DNA of 64,000 nucleotides from JAKOUL01 sp035378845 (GTDB lineage Bacteria > Dictyoglomota > Dictyoglomia > Dictyoglomales > Dictyoglomaceae): the NCBI GenBank assembly GCA_035378845.1, contig DAOSUP010000006.1, forward strand, positions 1 to 64,000, read 5' to 3'. The position numbers and the translations under genes are program-made. The notes under the pieces are model-generated. The model made no database searches. It worked only from the letters and a program-made list of their open reading frames with translations, and had not been told where the DNA came from. This document shows positions 35,536 through 47,325 of this stretch, piece after piece; the stretch's first letter is position 1, and each line of letters starts with the position of its first letter.

Positions 35536-35913
35536 ATGAAAGAAATTGTATCTACATCAAAAGCTCCTTCTGCAATTGGTCCTTACTCTCAGGGGGTGAA
35601 GGTAGGCAATATGTTATTTATATCTGGTCAAATACCTCTTGATCCTGTAACAGGAAATATAGTAGAGGGAGATATAAAGGAACAAACAAAAAGAGTTTTA
35701 GAAAATTTAAAGGGTATTATAGAATCTGTGGGAGCAAATTTATCAAACGTAGTAAAAACAACTGTTTTTATGGTTGATCTTTCAGAATTCTCACAGATGA
35801 ATGATATATATAAAGAATATTTTGCAGAAAATTCTCCGGCAAGAACTACTGTACAGGTTTCAGGATTGCCTCGTTCGGCTAAGATAGAAATTGAAGCTAT
35901 TGTTATTTTATAA
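35536..35913 (+). CDS. ridA: RidA-family enamine/imine deaminase
   Basis: A 125-residue YjgF/RidA protein. It shows the N-terminal SKAPSAIGPYSQGVKVGNMLFISGQIPLDP region and the active-site arginine in NSPARTTVQVSGLP (about 103). Family members clear reactive 2-aminoacrylate released by PLP enzymes such as threonine dehydratase. A ribosome binding site GGGGAGGT precedes ATG. Confidence 0.94.
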   Translation: MKEIVSTSKAPSAIGPYSQGVKVGNMLFISGQIPLDPVTGNIVEGDIKEQTKRVLENLKGIIESVGANLSNVVKTTVFMVDLSEFSQMNDIYKEYFAENSPARTTVQVSGLPRSAKIEIEAIVIL

Positions 35914-35936
35914 ATGTTAGGAGTTCTAACTTAATT

Positions 35937-36617
35937 ATGATACCATTAAAAGATGATGTACCATCAAGAATCCATCCAATAGTAAATTGGACACTTATTT
36001 TAATAAATGTCATAGTTTTTTTATGGGAAATTATGCTTCCTTCTTCGGTAAGAGAAAATATAATTTTTAATTTTGGGGTTGTTCCTTATAGATTTTTAAA
36101 AAGTCAACTCTTATCATATGGGATTCTTTCCTTGTTTACATCTATGTTTCTACATGGTAGTTGGTCCCACTTAATTGGTAATATGCTTTTTTTATATATT
36201 TTTGGAGATAACGTAGAAGATGCTATGGGGCATTTTAGATACCTTATTTTCTATATTCTTGCTGGAGCTTTTGCAGGTATAGTACAAGTAATTTTTAGTA
36301 GGGATCTATATACGCCTGCCATAGGAGCAAGTGGGGCAATTACAGGAGTTCTTGGTGCTTATTTTAGATTTTTTCCAAGAGCAAGAATCTTAACTATGGC
36401 AGTATTAGGATTTTTTCTTGAATTTATTTATATCCCTGCTTTTTTCTATCTTGGAATCTGGTTTCTTATGCAACTTCTTTCTGGTGTATTTTCTTCTTTA
36501 ATGCTTGATTTTAGTGGGGGTGTTGCTTGGTGGGCACATGTGGGAGGATTTAGTTTTGGGCTTTTTTCCTCTAAGATTTTTAGGAAAAAAGGAAAATTTC
36601 CTTTTTATTATTACTAA
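35937..36617 (+). CDS. Rhomboid-family intramembrane serine protease
   Basis: A 226-residue membrane protein with about six spans. The catalytic serine is S132 in GASGAITG and the histidine H201 in WWAHVGG. HGSWSHLIGNMLFL (73-86) supplies the conserved H-x-x-x-N oxyanion region. It would cleave substrates inside the membrane. Followed 18 bases later by a ClpP-fold protease of SppA type, so two membrane proteolysis genes stand together. Confidence 0.93.
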   Translation: MIPLKDDVPSRIHPIVNWTLILINVIVFLWEIMLPSSVRENIIFNFGVVPYRFLKSQLLSYGILSLFTSMFLHGSWSHLIGNMLFLYIFGDNVEDAMGHFRYLIFYILAGAFAGIVQVIFSRDLYTPAIGASGAITGVLGAYFRFFPRARILTMAVLGFFLEFIYIPAFFYLGIWFLMQLLSGVFSSLMLDFSGGVAWWAHVGGFSFGLFSSKIFRKKGKFPFYYY

Positions 36618-36635
36618 AAAAGGAGGATGATTTAT

Positions 36636-37475
36636 ATGAGTTTATGGAACATTTTTTGGATAATTATTATTATGAGTGCCTTTTCTCCTATAGTAAGACA
36701 AAGAATTGTTGAGGCAGAAAGATATAGATTAATGCAAACTCTGGAAAAGAAAAGGGAATCTCGGGTGATAACTCTCATCCACCGTCAAGAATCAATGAAC
36801 TTTTTAGGAATTCCTTTTGCAAGATATATTAATATTGAAGATTCAGAGGAAGTGCTTAGAGCTATAAGATTAACCCCTGATGAAATGCCTATTGATTTAA
36901 TTCTTCATACTCCTGGGGGACTTGTTCTTGCTGCAGAACAGATTTCACATGCTTTAAAAAATCATAAAGGGAAAATTACTGTTTTTGTACCTCACTATGC
37001 TATGTCAGGAGGTACTTTTGTTGCTCTTGCAGCAGATGAGATAGTTATGGATGAAAACGCAGTTCTGGGACCCGTAGATCCACAACTTGGTGAATATCCT
37101 GCAGCTTCTATTCTCTCTGCTATTGGTAAAAAGAGTATTGATAAATTAGAAGATAGAACTTTAATTTTAGCAGATGTAGCAGAAAAAGCACTATCTCAGG
37201 TAAAAAATTCTGTTTATGAACTTCTTAAAGATAAAATGTCTGAAGAGAAAGCGAAAGAGATATCTGAAGTTCTGTCATCAGGTAAGTGGACTCATGACTA
37301 TCCAATCACTGTGGAGGAAGCTCAGAATTTAGGACTTCCTGTGAAATTAGGACTCCCAAAGGAGATCTATTCTTTAATGAGCCTTTATCCACAGTCTCCT
37401 GGTACAAGACCTTCTGTTCAGTACATCCCAGTACCTTATCAGCCTTATAGGGGAAAACAAAATAATGGTAAGTGA
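36636..37475 (+). CDS. ClpP-fold serine protease, SDH/SppA-like, membrane anchored
   Basis: A protein of 279 residues with an N-terminal hydrophobic anchor (about 2-18). A ClpP/crotonase-type domain follows, with LHTPGGLVLAA (oxyanion loop) and MSGGTFVALAADEIVMD, where the serine after Met is the likely nucleophile. VLGPVDPQLGEYPA is the family block. The in-frame ATG at 36627 directly abuts GGAGG, so the ATG at 36636 with 9 bases of spacing is preferred. The substrate is unknown. Confidence 0.85.
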   Translation: MSLWNIFWIIIIMSAFSPIVRQRIVEAERYRLMQTLEKKRESRVITLIHRQESMNFLGIPFARYINIEDSEEVLRAIRLTPDEMPIDLILHTPGGLVLAAEQISHALKNHKGKITVFVPHYAMSGGTFVALAADEIVMDENAVLGPVDPQLGEYPAASILSAIGKKSIDKLEDRTLILADVAEKALSQVKNSVYELLKDKMSEEKAKEISEVLSSGKWTHDYPITVEEAQNLGLPVKLGLPKEIYSLMSLYPQSPGTRPSVQYIPVPYQPYRGKQNNGK

Positions 37476-37491
37476 TAATAATTCTAAAATG

Positions 37492-37520
37492 TTGCATAAA
37501 TTTTTAGAAAGTGCTATTAT
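37492..37520 (+). promoter_or_regulatory. hrcA promoter
   Basis: TTGCAT (37492-37497) and TATTAT (37515-37520) are spaced by 17 bases. The expected transcription start near 37527 places the CIRCE operator at the very beginning of the message and just downstream of the polymerase contact. Confidence 0.75.
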
Positions 37521-37530
37521 ATTTACAGAT

Positions 37531-37557
37531 TTAGCAATCTTGGAAGGAGAGTGCTAA
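37531..37557 (+). promoter_or_regulatory. CIRCE operator (HrcA binding site)
   Basis: TTAGCAATC (37531-37539), nine spacer bases and GAGTGCTAA (37549-37557) match the CIRCE consensus with a single mismatch at 37537. HrcA binds this inverted repeat to repress heat-shock genes. The spacer and second arm contain the hrcA ribosome binding site (AAGGAG), so hrcA is expected to repress itself. Confidence 0.93.
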
Positions 37558-37559
37558 AT

Positions 37560-38588
37560 TTGTTGGATGAAAGAAAAAAGAAGATATTAAAAATAACTAT
37601 AAAAGATTATATAGAATCAGCCCAGCCTGTAAGTTCAAGAATTCTTGCTAAAAAATATCAATTAGGGTGGAGTCCTGCTACTATTAGAAATGAAATGGCA
37701 GATTTGGAGGAGGAAGGATATCTAATACAGCCCCATACTTCTGCTGGTAGGATCCCATCTGATAGAGGATATCGTTTCTATGTAGACTTCCTTTTAGATG
37801 ATTTTGAACTGAATGATGAGGATATTGAGCTAACAAATAATACTATATTCTCGTATATAGATTGGGAAACTCTGCTTCAAAAAGTTGCAGAACTCATGTC
37901 TCAGAAAACTACCTTTATAAGTGTTGTTCTCTTTCCACAGCTAAAAAATACAATTCTGAAAAAAATTGAATTTGTAGATTTAAGAGAAGATGCAGTTGTA
38001 ATGATTCTAACTACATCTACAGGGGTTGTTAAAGAAAAGATTATAAGGCTTTCTGAACCTATCTCTGAAGATGAACTACTGAGAATAAAAGACGAGTTAA
38101 ACAGAGCATTTGAGTCGAAAGAATTACAGAAGGTATATTGGAATATAAGTAAAGGAAGACATAATTTAAAAGTTCCTCAAGATATAATAAGTGCTTTAGA
38201 AGAGCTTCTTAAAGAGCTTCTTTACAAAGATAAAGAAGAAGAAGTATTTGTAGCAGGACTCTCTAAGATTCTTAGACATTTTGAATTTCAAGATATTAAT
38301 AAAGTTAAAACTCTCATAAGTGTAATTGAGGAAGAAAAAACCCTTTCTTCTCTTCTCTTCTCAGCCTTTCTGAATAAAGGATTGACTATTCTAATAGGCG
38401 AAGAGATAAATATTCCAGAGCTTAGTGATTGTAGTGTGGTCACAACTGTTTATTCTATTGGTGGAAATATAATGGGATCTATAGGCATGATAGGTCCTAA
38501 AAGAATGAAATATGAAAAAATTCTTGGTTTTGTTGAATTGGTAGGAAAAGTCCTTTCAGAGAGGTTAACTCAGCTTTTGGGGGAATAA
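37560..38588 (+). CDS. hrcA: Heat-inducible transcription repressor HrcA
   Basis: A 342-residue repressor with an N-terminal winged helix (about 1-75, with PVSSRILAKKYQLGWSPATIRNEMADLE and PHTSAGRIPSDRGYR), a GAF-like domain and a C-terminal dimerisation part. The GTG at 37551 is inside CIRCE and touches the ribosome binding site. TTG 37560 has 9 bases of spacing and gives MLDERKKKILKI, the usual start. grpE, dnaK and dnaJ do not follow; rsmE does. Confidence 0.95.
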   Translation: MLDERKKKILKITIKDYIESAQPVSSRILAKKYQLGWSPATIRNEMADLEEEGYLIQPHTSAGRIPSDRGYRFYVDFLLDDFELNDEDIELTNNTIFSYIDWETLLQKVAELMSQKTTFISVVLFPQLKNTILKKIEFVDLREDAVVMILTTSTGVVKEKIIRLSEPISEDELLRIKDELNRAFESKELQKVYWNISKGRHNLKVPQDIISALEELLKELLYKDKEEEVFVAGLSKILRHFEFQDINKVKTLISVIEEEKTLSSLLFSAFLNKGLTILIGEEINIPELSDCSVVTTVYSIGGNIMGSIGMIGPKRMKYEKILGFVELVGKVLSERLTQLLGE

Positions 38589-38595
38589 GAATTTA

Positions 38596-39336
38596 ATGTC
38601 ACCTGTTTTCTTTGCCTCACGATTGGAAGAACCTAACTTTCTAATAATTGAGAATTCTGAAGATGTTTTTCATCTAAGTAGGGTTCTTAGATTTAATACG
38701 GGAGATTTTCTTGAAGTGGTGTATAATTCAAAAATTTTTTGTACTGTTATAAAAGATATAAAGGAAGATAAAATTGTGTGTGAAATTAAGGAAGAGAAAG
38801 ATGATAGAGAATGTAATGTGGAGGTTTTTCTGTGTCAAAGTCTTCCTAAGAGAGAAGGATGGGAGATCATCTTAGAGAAGGCAACTGAACTTGGAGTTTC
38901 TGGATTCTTTCCTTTACAAACTGAGAGAACTATTGTAAACTTATACAAAGCTGATATTGCAAAAAAAGTAGAACGTTGGAAGAAAATAGTAAAAGAATCA
39001 GCAGAACAGTGTGGAAGAAACAAAATACCAAAGGTATATGATCCTTTGAGCTTAGAGGATGCTATAAATATAGCAAAAAGTGAAGCTGCTGAGATATTAG
39101 TAGCATGGGAAAAAGCTGATTTAAGTTTTAAACAAGTTACAAAAGAGGGAATAAAAGATCGGATTTTTCTTTTTGTTGGTCCAGAAGGAAGTTTTTCAGA
39201 TAAAGAGATTGAGATTCTAGATGGGATAGGAGGGAAATTTTTTAATATGGGTCCAAGAATTTTAAAAGTAGAAACAGCAGCTATCGTAGCTTTGGCTCTC
39301 CTTCTTTATGAGAAAGGAGGCTTAGGTTTACTTTAA
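38596..39336 (+). CDS. rsmE: 16S rRNA m3U1498 methyltransferase RsmE
   Basis: A 246-residue SPOUT methyltransferase. It has the N-terminal PUA-like domain (HLSRVLRFNTGDFLEVV), LPKREGWEIILEKATELGVSGFFPL, and the knot with FVGPEGSFSDKEIE and LGPRILKVETAA-type terminal motif (here MGPRILKVETAAIVALALLL). It modifies U1498 in the decoding region. rsmE and mtaB follow hrcA, replacing the dnaJ-prmA context common elsewhere. Confidence 0.95.
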   Translation: MSPVFFASRLEEPNFLIIENSEDVFHLSRVLRFNTGDFLEVVYNSKIFCTVIKDIKEDKIVCEIKEEKDDRECNVEVFLCQSLPKREGWEIILEKATELGVSGFFPLQTERTIVNLYKADIAKKVERWKKIVKESAEQCGRNKIPKVYDPLSLEDAINIAKSEAAEILVAWEKADLSFKQVTKEGIKDRIFLFVGPEGSFSDKEIEILDGIGGKFFNMGPRILKVETAAIVALALLLYEKGGLGLL

Positions 39337-39340
39337 TACC

Positions 39341-40600
39341 TTGAGAAAAAGGATTGCTTTCTACACTTTTGGATGTAAGGTAAATCAGTATGAAACAGAA
39401 AAGCTTAGACAATTAGCCTTAAAGGAAGGATGGGAGGTAGTACCTTTCGGAGAGAAGGCAGATGTTCTCTTTATAAATAGCTGTGCTGTTACTCATGTTG
39501 CAGAGAGAAAAGCAAGAAGATTAATAAATTTCATAAGGCATCATTATCCAAATATTAAAATAATTTTAGCAGGTTGTTACCCTGAGAAGCTTAAAATCTG
39601 TCCATCCTCTTTAAATGTAAATCTTGTCTTAGATAATAAAGAGAAATGGGAGTTTTTTAACAGCAACGGAGAAGAATCTTTACCTGTAGCAGTTGGGGAT
39701 AGAACAAGAGCAGTAGTGAAGATTCAGGATGGATGTAATCAATTTTGTACTTATTGTCTTGTACCATATTTTCGTGGTAGAGAAAGAAGTAAACCTCTCC
39801 ATGTAGTTTTAGAAGAGATTAATAATCTTTTAAATCTTGGTTACAAAGAGATAGTTTTAACAGGTATAAGATTAGGAGCTTATGGGCATGATTTTGGGAA
39901 TAAAGATGCTTTGGCAGAACTTTTAGAAAGAATTTTTGTTTTTCCTCAACTCAAAAGAGTGAGACTTAGTTCTATAGAACTTATAGATATAACCGATAGA
40001 CTTATTGAACTCTCAAATTATTTTAAATTCTGTAGACATTGGCACATTCCTCTTCAAAGTGGGGATGATGATATCCTTAGAAAAATGAATAGAAAGTATA
40101 CTATTTATGATTTTCAGCAGGTTGTAGAGAAAATAAGAGAAAAAGTACCTGAAGTTGCTATTACTACAGATATTATTGTGGGTTATCCCCAAGAAACAGA
40201 AGAAAATTTTGAAAATACTTATTATTTTGCTTCTCAGATAAAATTTATGAAAATACATGTTTTCCCATTTTCTCCAAGACCAGGAACTTCAGCAGCTAAA
40301 TTAAAGCCTTTGCCTTCTAATGTGGTAGAAGAACGTAAGGAAAAGCTTATTAGTTTAAGCAGTCAGTTATGGAAAGATTATGCTAAAAAATTTATAGGTA
40401 AAGATTTAGAAGTACTTGTGGAGGAAAAAGAGGGAGAATACTATAAGGGAACCTCTGATAATTACTTAAAAGTAGCTTTTAAAAATACAGATGACATACA
40501 AAAAGGTTCCTTCGTAAAGGTGAAAATAAAAGACATAGATAAAGAAGAAAATAACATAGTATTAGGAGAATTAGTAAAAGAAGAATCAAAAATTAGATAA
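39341..40600 (+). CDS. mtaB: tRNA (N6-threonylcarbamoyladenosine-37) methylthiotransferase MtaB
   Basis: Radical-SAM enzyme that converts t6A37 to ms2t6A37 in tRNA. The 419 residues carry the UPF0004 domain (TFGCKVNQYETE with C12, then NSCAVT and AGCYPE). The radical SAM cluster is C132, C136 and C139 in GCNQFCTYC, followed by VPYFRGRERS. A TRAM domain lies at the end. It starts at TTG 39341, 4 bases after rsmE, with only a weak upstream purine stretch, so coupling is likely. Confidence 0.93.
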   Translation: MRKRIAFYTFGCKVNQYETEKLRQLALKEGWEVVPFGEKADVLFINSCAVTHVAERKARRLINFIRHHYPNIKIILAGCYPEKLKICPSSLNVNLVLDNKEKWEFFNSNGEESLPVAVGDRTRAVVKIQDGCNQFCTYCLVPYFRGRERSKPLHVVLEEINNLLNLGYKEIVLTGIRLGAYGHDFGNKDALAELLERIFVFPQLKRVRLSSIELIDITDRLIELSNYFKFCRHWHIPLQSGDDDILRKMNRKYTIYDFQQVVEKIREKVPEVAITTDIIVGYPQETEENFENTYYFASQIKFMKIHVFPFSPRPGTSAAKLKPLPSNVVEERKEKLISLSSQLWKDYAKKFIGKDLEVLVEEKEGEYYKGTSDNYLKVAFKNTDDIQKGSFVKVKIKDIDKEENNIVLGELVKEESKIR

Positions 40601-40624
40601 GGTCAAAGAAAGGAGGGAAGATAA

Positions 40625-40795
40625 ATGACAGAGGTAAGAGTTGGAAAAGATGAAAGCTTAGATAGTGCTCTAAAAAGATTTAAGAAAAAATTGCAAGAAG
40701 ATGGGGTTTTAGCAGATATTCGTAAACATGAATATTATGAAAAACCGAGTGAAAAGAGAAATAGAAAAAGAGCACAATCAAAGAGGAAAAAATAA
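40625..40795 (+). CDS. rpsU: 30S ribosomal protein S21
   Basis: A 56-residue, very basic protein that begins [20 protein letters not shown] and ends in a run of Arg/Lys. This matches S21, which binds near the anti-Shine-Dalgarno end of 16S rRNA. ATG is preceded by AAAGGAGGG. It stands between mtaB and the PhoH-like gene, a common context (rpsU-phoH-ybeY-dgkA) in low-GC bacteria. Confidence 0.95.
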   Translation: MTEVRVGKDESLDSALKRFKKKLQEDGVLADIRKHEYYEKPSEKRNRKRAQSKRKK

Positions 40796-40803
40796 TTAGC
40801 TTT

Positions 40804-41691
40804 ATGGAAAAGTCTCTCTTAAGGTCAGAAATATTATTGCCAAAGGAGTTAGGAGAAGATAAAAAGAAGATTATTGAAAGCATAAAAGAGACAGATATTT
40901 CGGAAGATGTAGAAATAAAGGTTGAAGATGATAAAATACTTCTTTTTGGAGAAGCAAATATGGTTAAAAAAGTTGAAGCATTTTTGCTTGAGGAGTTTAA
41001 AACTGTAAAGATTGAAGAAATAAAAGATGAAGGCAAGTTTTTTGTATTTGATAAGAAGTTAATAAGAGTTGTTACCCCAGGGCAGAAAAAATATGTAGAA
41101 GCTATAGAAAAGAATAATATAATCTTCTCTAAAGGACCTGCTGGAACAGGAAAAAGTTTTTTGGCTATTGCAGTAGGACTTATACTTCTACGTAATAATG
41201 TAGTTAAAAAAATGATATTGACGCGTCCAGTAGTAGAAGCAGGAGAAAAACTTGGTTTTCTCCCTGGGGATATTCAACAGAAGGTGGATCCTTATATAAG
41301 ACCTTTGTATGACTTTTTAGAGGAGCTTTTAGGACAAGAAAGATTATCTAAACTTATAGAAAAAAATATATTAGAAGTAGCTCCTCTTGCTTATATGAGG
41401 GGGAGAACTTTCAAAGAAGCTTTTGTGCTTTTAGATGAAGCTCAAAATACTACGCCTTTACAAATAAAGATGTTTCTTACAAGGTTTGGTTTTGGTAGTA
41501 AAATGGTAGTTACAGGAGATGTAACTCAAACAGACCTTGGAAATGGTGAAATCTCTGGTCTTATGCATGCATGGCAAGTTTTACAAGGAATAAAAGGAGT
41601 TGCCTTTGTAGATTTAACGGATGAAGATATAGTAAGACATGATATTGTAAGAGAGATTGTAAAGGCTTATGAAAGATGGGAGAAAAAATAA
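40804..41691 (+). CDS. PhoH-family ATPase
   Basis: A 295-residue protein of the PhoH/YbeZ type. An N-terminal KH-like region (about 1-80) precedes the ATPase. Walker A is GPAGTGKS at 111-118, and Walker B is in EAFVLLDEAQNTT. It adjoins ybeY with no gap, and PhoH/YbeZ proteins are known to act with YbeY in RNA metabolism. Confidence 0.92.
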   Translation: MEKSLLRSEILLPKELGEDKKKIIESIKETDISEDVEIKVEDDKILLFGEANMVKKVEAFLLEEFKTVKIEEIKDEGKFFVFDKKLIRVVTPGQKKYVEAIEKNNIIFSKGPAGTGKSFLAIAVGLILLRNNVVKKMILTRPVVEAGEKLGFLPGDIQQKVDPYIRPLYDFLEELLGQERLSKLIEKNILEVAPLAYMRGRTFKEAFVLLDEAQNTTPLQIKMFLTRFGFGSKMVVTGDVTQTDLGNGEISGLMHAWQVLQGIKGVAFVDLTDEDIVRHDIVREIVKAYERWEKK

Positions 41692-42120
41692 ATGGGATTA
41701 CAAGTTTATGATTTAGTTGGTGAAGTTTCTAAAAAGGAAGAAGAGAAAATCAAGAATTTTTTAAAAGAAGTTTTTAAAAAAAAGGGGCTTATTCCTAATA
41801 AATATGATATTTCTGTAGTTATGGTTGATGATGAAAAAATTAAAGAGCTAAATAGCAAATACAGAGGTAAAGATAGTCCAACAGATGTTTTATCTTTTTC
41901 CTTAGGTAAAGATACGAAAGGTAGAATTGTGGGTGAAATATATATATCCTTAGAAACTGTTAAACAGCAAGCAGAAGAAAATAATAAATCTCTTCTTGAT
42001 GAGATTGCTTTTTTAGCTTTACATGGGGTTCTTCATATTCTTGGATATGATCATGAGACTGACGAAGATTATGAGGTTATGGAAAAAGAGGCATCAAAAC
42101 TATTTTCCCTTTGGAAGTAG
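41692..42120 (+). CDS. ybeY: Endoribonuclease YbeY (rRNA maturation)
   Basis: A 142-residue metalloprotein. The zinc-binding histidines H111, H115 and H121 are in LHGVLHILGYDHE. The YRGKDSPTDVLSFS block also matches. YbeY takes part in 16S rRNA 3'-end maturation and ribosome quality control. The gene follows the PhoH-like gene directly and is followed by dgkA after 3 bases. Confidence 0.96.
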   Translation: MGLQVYDLVGEVSKKEEEKIKNFLKEVFKKKGLIPNKYDISVVMVDDEKIKELNSKYRGKDSPTDVLSFSLGKDTKGRIVGEIYISLETVKQQAEENNKSLLDEIAFLALHGVLHILGYDHETDEDYEVMEKEASKLFSLWK

Positions 42121-42123
42121 GTA

Positions 42124-42483
42124 ATGAGAAGTAAAAACTTGAAAGAAAGTATTTCATATGCTTTAGATGGTTTTGTATTTGGAATAAAATTTGAAAGAAA
42201 TATTAAAATCCAAATTGTTGTTTCTATTCTTGCTTTGTTTATAGGAATTGTTTTAGAATTCTCTCTTTCGGATATGTTATTTATTCTTCTTTGGATAGGA
42301 ATTGTAATTAGTGCTGAGTTTTTTAATACTGCAATAGAGAGAACATTAGATTCTATCTCGGAAGATTTTTCTCCCAAAATAAAACTAATTAAGGATTTGT
42401 CTGCGTCAGCAGTGTTTATTTTGGCTATTTTAGCAGTGATTTCTGGTGGTCTCATTTTTTTGAAGTATATAAACTTACCATAG
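42124..42483 (+). CDS. dgkA: Diacylglycerol/undecaprenol kinase
   Basis: A 119-residue integral membrane kinase with three hydrophobic spans (about 35-55, 58-78 and 96-117). The signature SAEFFNTAIERTLD (about 62-75) contains the catalytic glutamates. In Gram-positive relatives the substrate is undecaprenol rather than diacylglycerol; which applies here is open. Located between ybeY and a CorC-type gene, a standard order. Confidence 0.9.
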   Translation: MRSKNLKESISYALDGFVFGIKFERNIKIQIVVSILALFIGIVLEFSLSDMLFILLWIGIVISAEFFNTAIERTLDSISEDFSPKIKLIKDLSASAVFILAILAVISGGLIFLKYINLP

Positions 42484-42501
42484 AAGGGGTGTGAAGAAGG
42501 G

Positions 42502-45762
<3,261 letters not shown>

Positions 45763-45770
<8 letters not shown>

Positions 45771-46656
45771 TACAAAATTAGCTTATATTAGTATTGTAGG
45801 AAAGCCAAATGCAGGAAAATCAACCCTAATAAATCTTTTAGTAGGGGAAAAGGTGTCCATTGTAGCTGATAAACCTCAGACTACTCGCCAACGAATTTTA
45901 GGAATATTAACCTTAGAGGATGCACAGTTTATATTTTTAGATACTCCAGGCTGGTATCCTCCTAAGCATCTTTTAGGAGAATATATGCAGAAAGTTATTA
46001 GGCAAACCATTGAGGATTCAGATATTGTCCTCTATATAATAGATGTAACAGAGAGAATAGACAATGATGATAGAGCTTTTCTTAATTTTGTAAAGTCTAA
46101 GGATAAACCTTTTATAGTTCTTTTAAATAAAGTAGATATGGTCTCAGAAAAAATAGTAGAAGAGAAGAAAAAAGAAGTTTTAGGGCTTGGAATTCCTGAA
46201 GATAATATTATTGGAATATCTGCTCTTTTAGGAACTAATAAGGAGATATTATTGGGTCATTTAAAAGCAATATCTCCAGAAGGAATCTTTCTATATCCTC
46301 CAGATATGCTTACGGATCAAACAGATAAATTCTGGATTTCTGAGATAATTAGAGAAAAGATCATTCATCTTACTCATCAAGAACTTCCTCACTCGGTGAC
46401 AGTATATGTAGATGAGATTGAAGATAGAAAGAATGGTGTGCTTGTCTATATAAGGGCTACTATTCTTGTGGAACGACCAACTCAAAAAGCAATTATTATA
46501 GGGAAAGATGGACAGATGTTAAAAAAGATTGGTACCTTAGCTCGTATGGAACTTGAAGATTATTTTGAAAAACAGGTTTACTTAGATCTGTGGGTTAAAG
46601 TTAAAGAGAAGTGGAGAAAAAAGCCCGAAGTTTTGAGAGAATTAGGATATCAATAG
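45763..46656 (+). CDS. era: GTPase Era
   Basis: A 297-residue ribosome-assembly GTPase. The G1 motif is GKPNAGKST (12-20), G3 is DTPG and G4 is NKVD. The C-terminal KH domain has IIIGKDGQMLKKIGTLAR. Era binds the 16S rRNA 3' end, the same region processed by YbeY upstream. cdd-era-recO is a widespread order, here interrupted by deoC. Confidence 0.96.
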
Positions 46657-46665
46657 AGGTGAATT

Positions 46666-47325
46666 ATGGATAAAAAGACCTTAGCTAAAATGATAGATCA
46701 TACTTTACTTAAACCTATTGCTACAACAAAAGATATTGAGAAATTGTGTTTAGAAGCAATAGAATATGGTTTTTATTCTGTATGCATTAATTCTTGTTAT
46801 ATTCCCTTAGCCAAGAATTTTTTAGAGGGTACAGATATTAAAATCTGTACTGTTATAGATTTTCCTTTGGGAGCAAGTGCTACTTCTATAAAGGTATTTC
46901 AGGTTTCAAAAACTTTAGAACTTGGAGCTAATGAGTTTGATATGGTCATAAATATTGGTGCTTTGAAAGATAGAAGGAGAGATTATCTTGCTAATGAGAT
47001 AAGAGAGATTGTGAAAGCTGCAGAGAATCATATAGTGAAAGTAATAATAGAAACCTGCTATTTGACTGATGATGAAAAAGTTTATGCTACAGAGATCATA
47101 AAAGAAAGTGGTGCTCATTTTGTAAAGACATCTACAGGTTTTGGAACTGGAGGAGCAACAGTGGAAGATATTTTACTTTTAAAGAGAGTTGCAGGTGAAG
47201 ACTTAAAAATTAAAGCATCTGGTGGTATAAGAGATTTTGAACAGGCACTAAATATGATAAAAGCAGGAGCAGATAGAATTGGGGCTTCTAATAGTGTGAG
47301 TATAGTCAATGGGATTAGAGAATAG
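46666..47325 (+). CDS. deoC: Deoxyribose-phosphate aldolase
   Basis: A class I aldolase of 219 residues. The Schiff-base lysine lies in HFVKTSTGF (about K154), the second essential lysine in LKIKASGGIRD, and the N-terminal motif is IDHTLLKP. It cleaves deoxyribose 5-phosphate to acetaldehyde and glyceraldehyde 3-phosphate. ATG is preceded by AGAGGTG. Its 3' end overlaps recO by 17 bases. Confidence 0.96.
   Translation: MDKKTLAKMIDHTLLKPIATTKDIEKLCLEAIEYGFYSVCINSCYIPLAKNFLEGTDIKICTVIDFPLGASATSIKVFQVSKTLELGANEFDMVINIGALKDRRRDYLANEIREIVKAAENHIVKVIIETCYLTDDEKVYATEIIKESGAHFVKTSTGFGTGGATVEDILLLKRVAGEDLKIKASGGIRDFEQALNMIKAGADRIGASNSVSIVNGIRE

Noticed and set aside
42069..42455. 128-codon minus-strand frame opposite dgkA
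   Set aside because: Antisense to the membrane kinase with no start signals; dgkA fits its family in length and motif.
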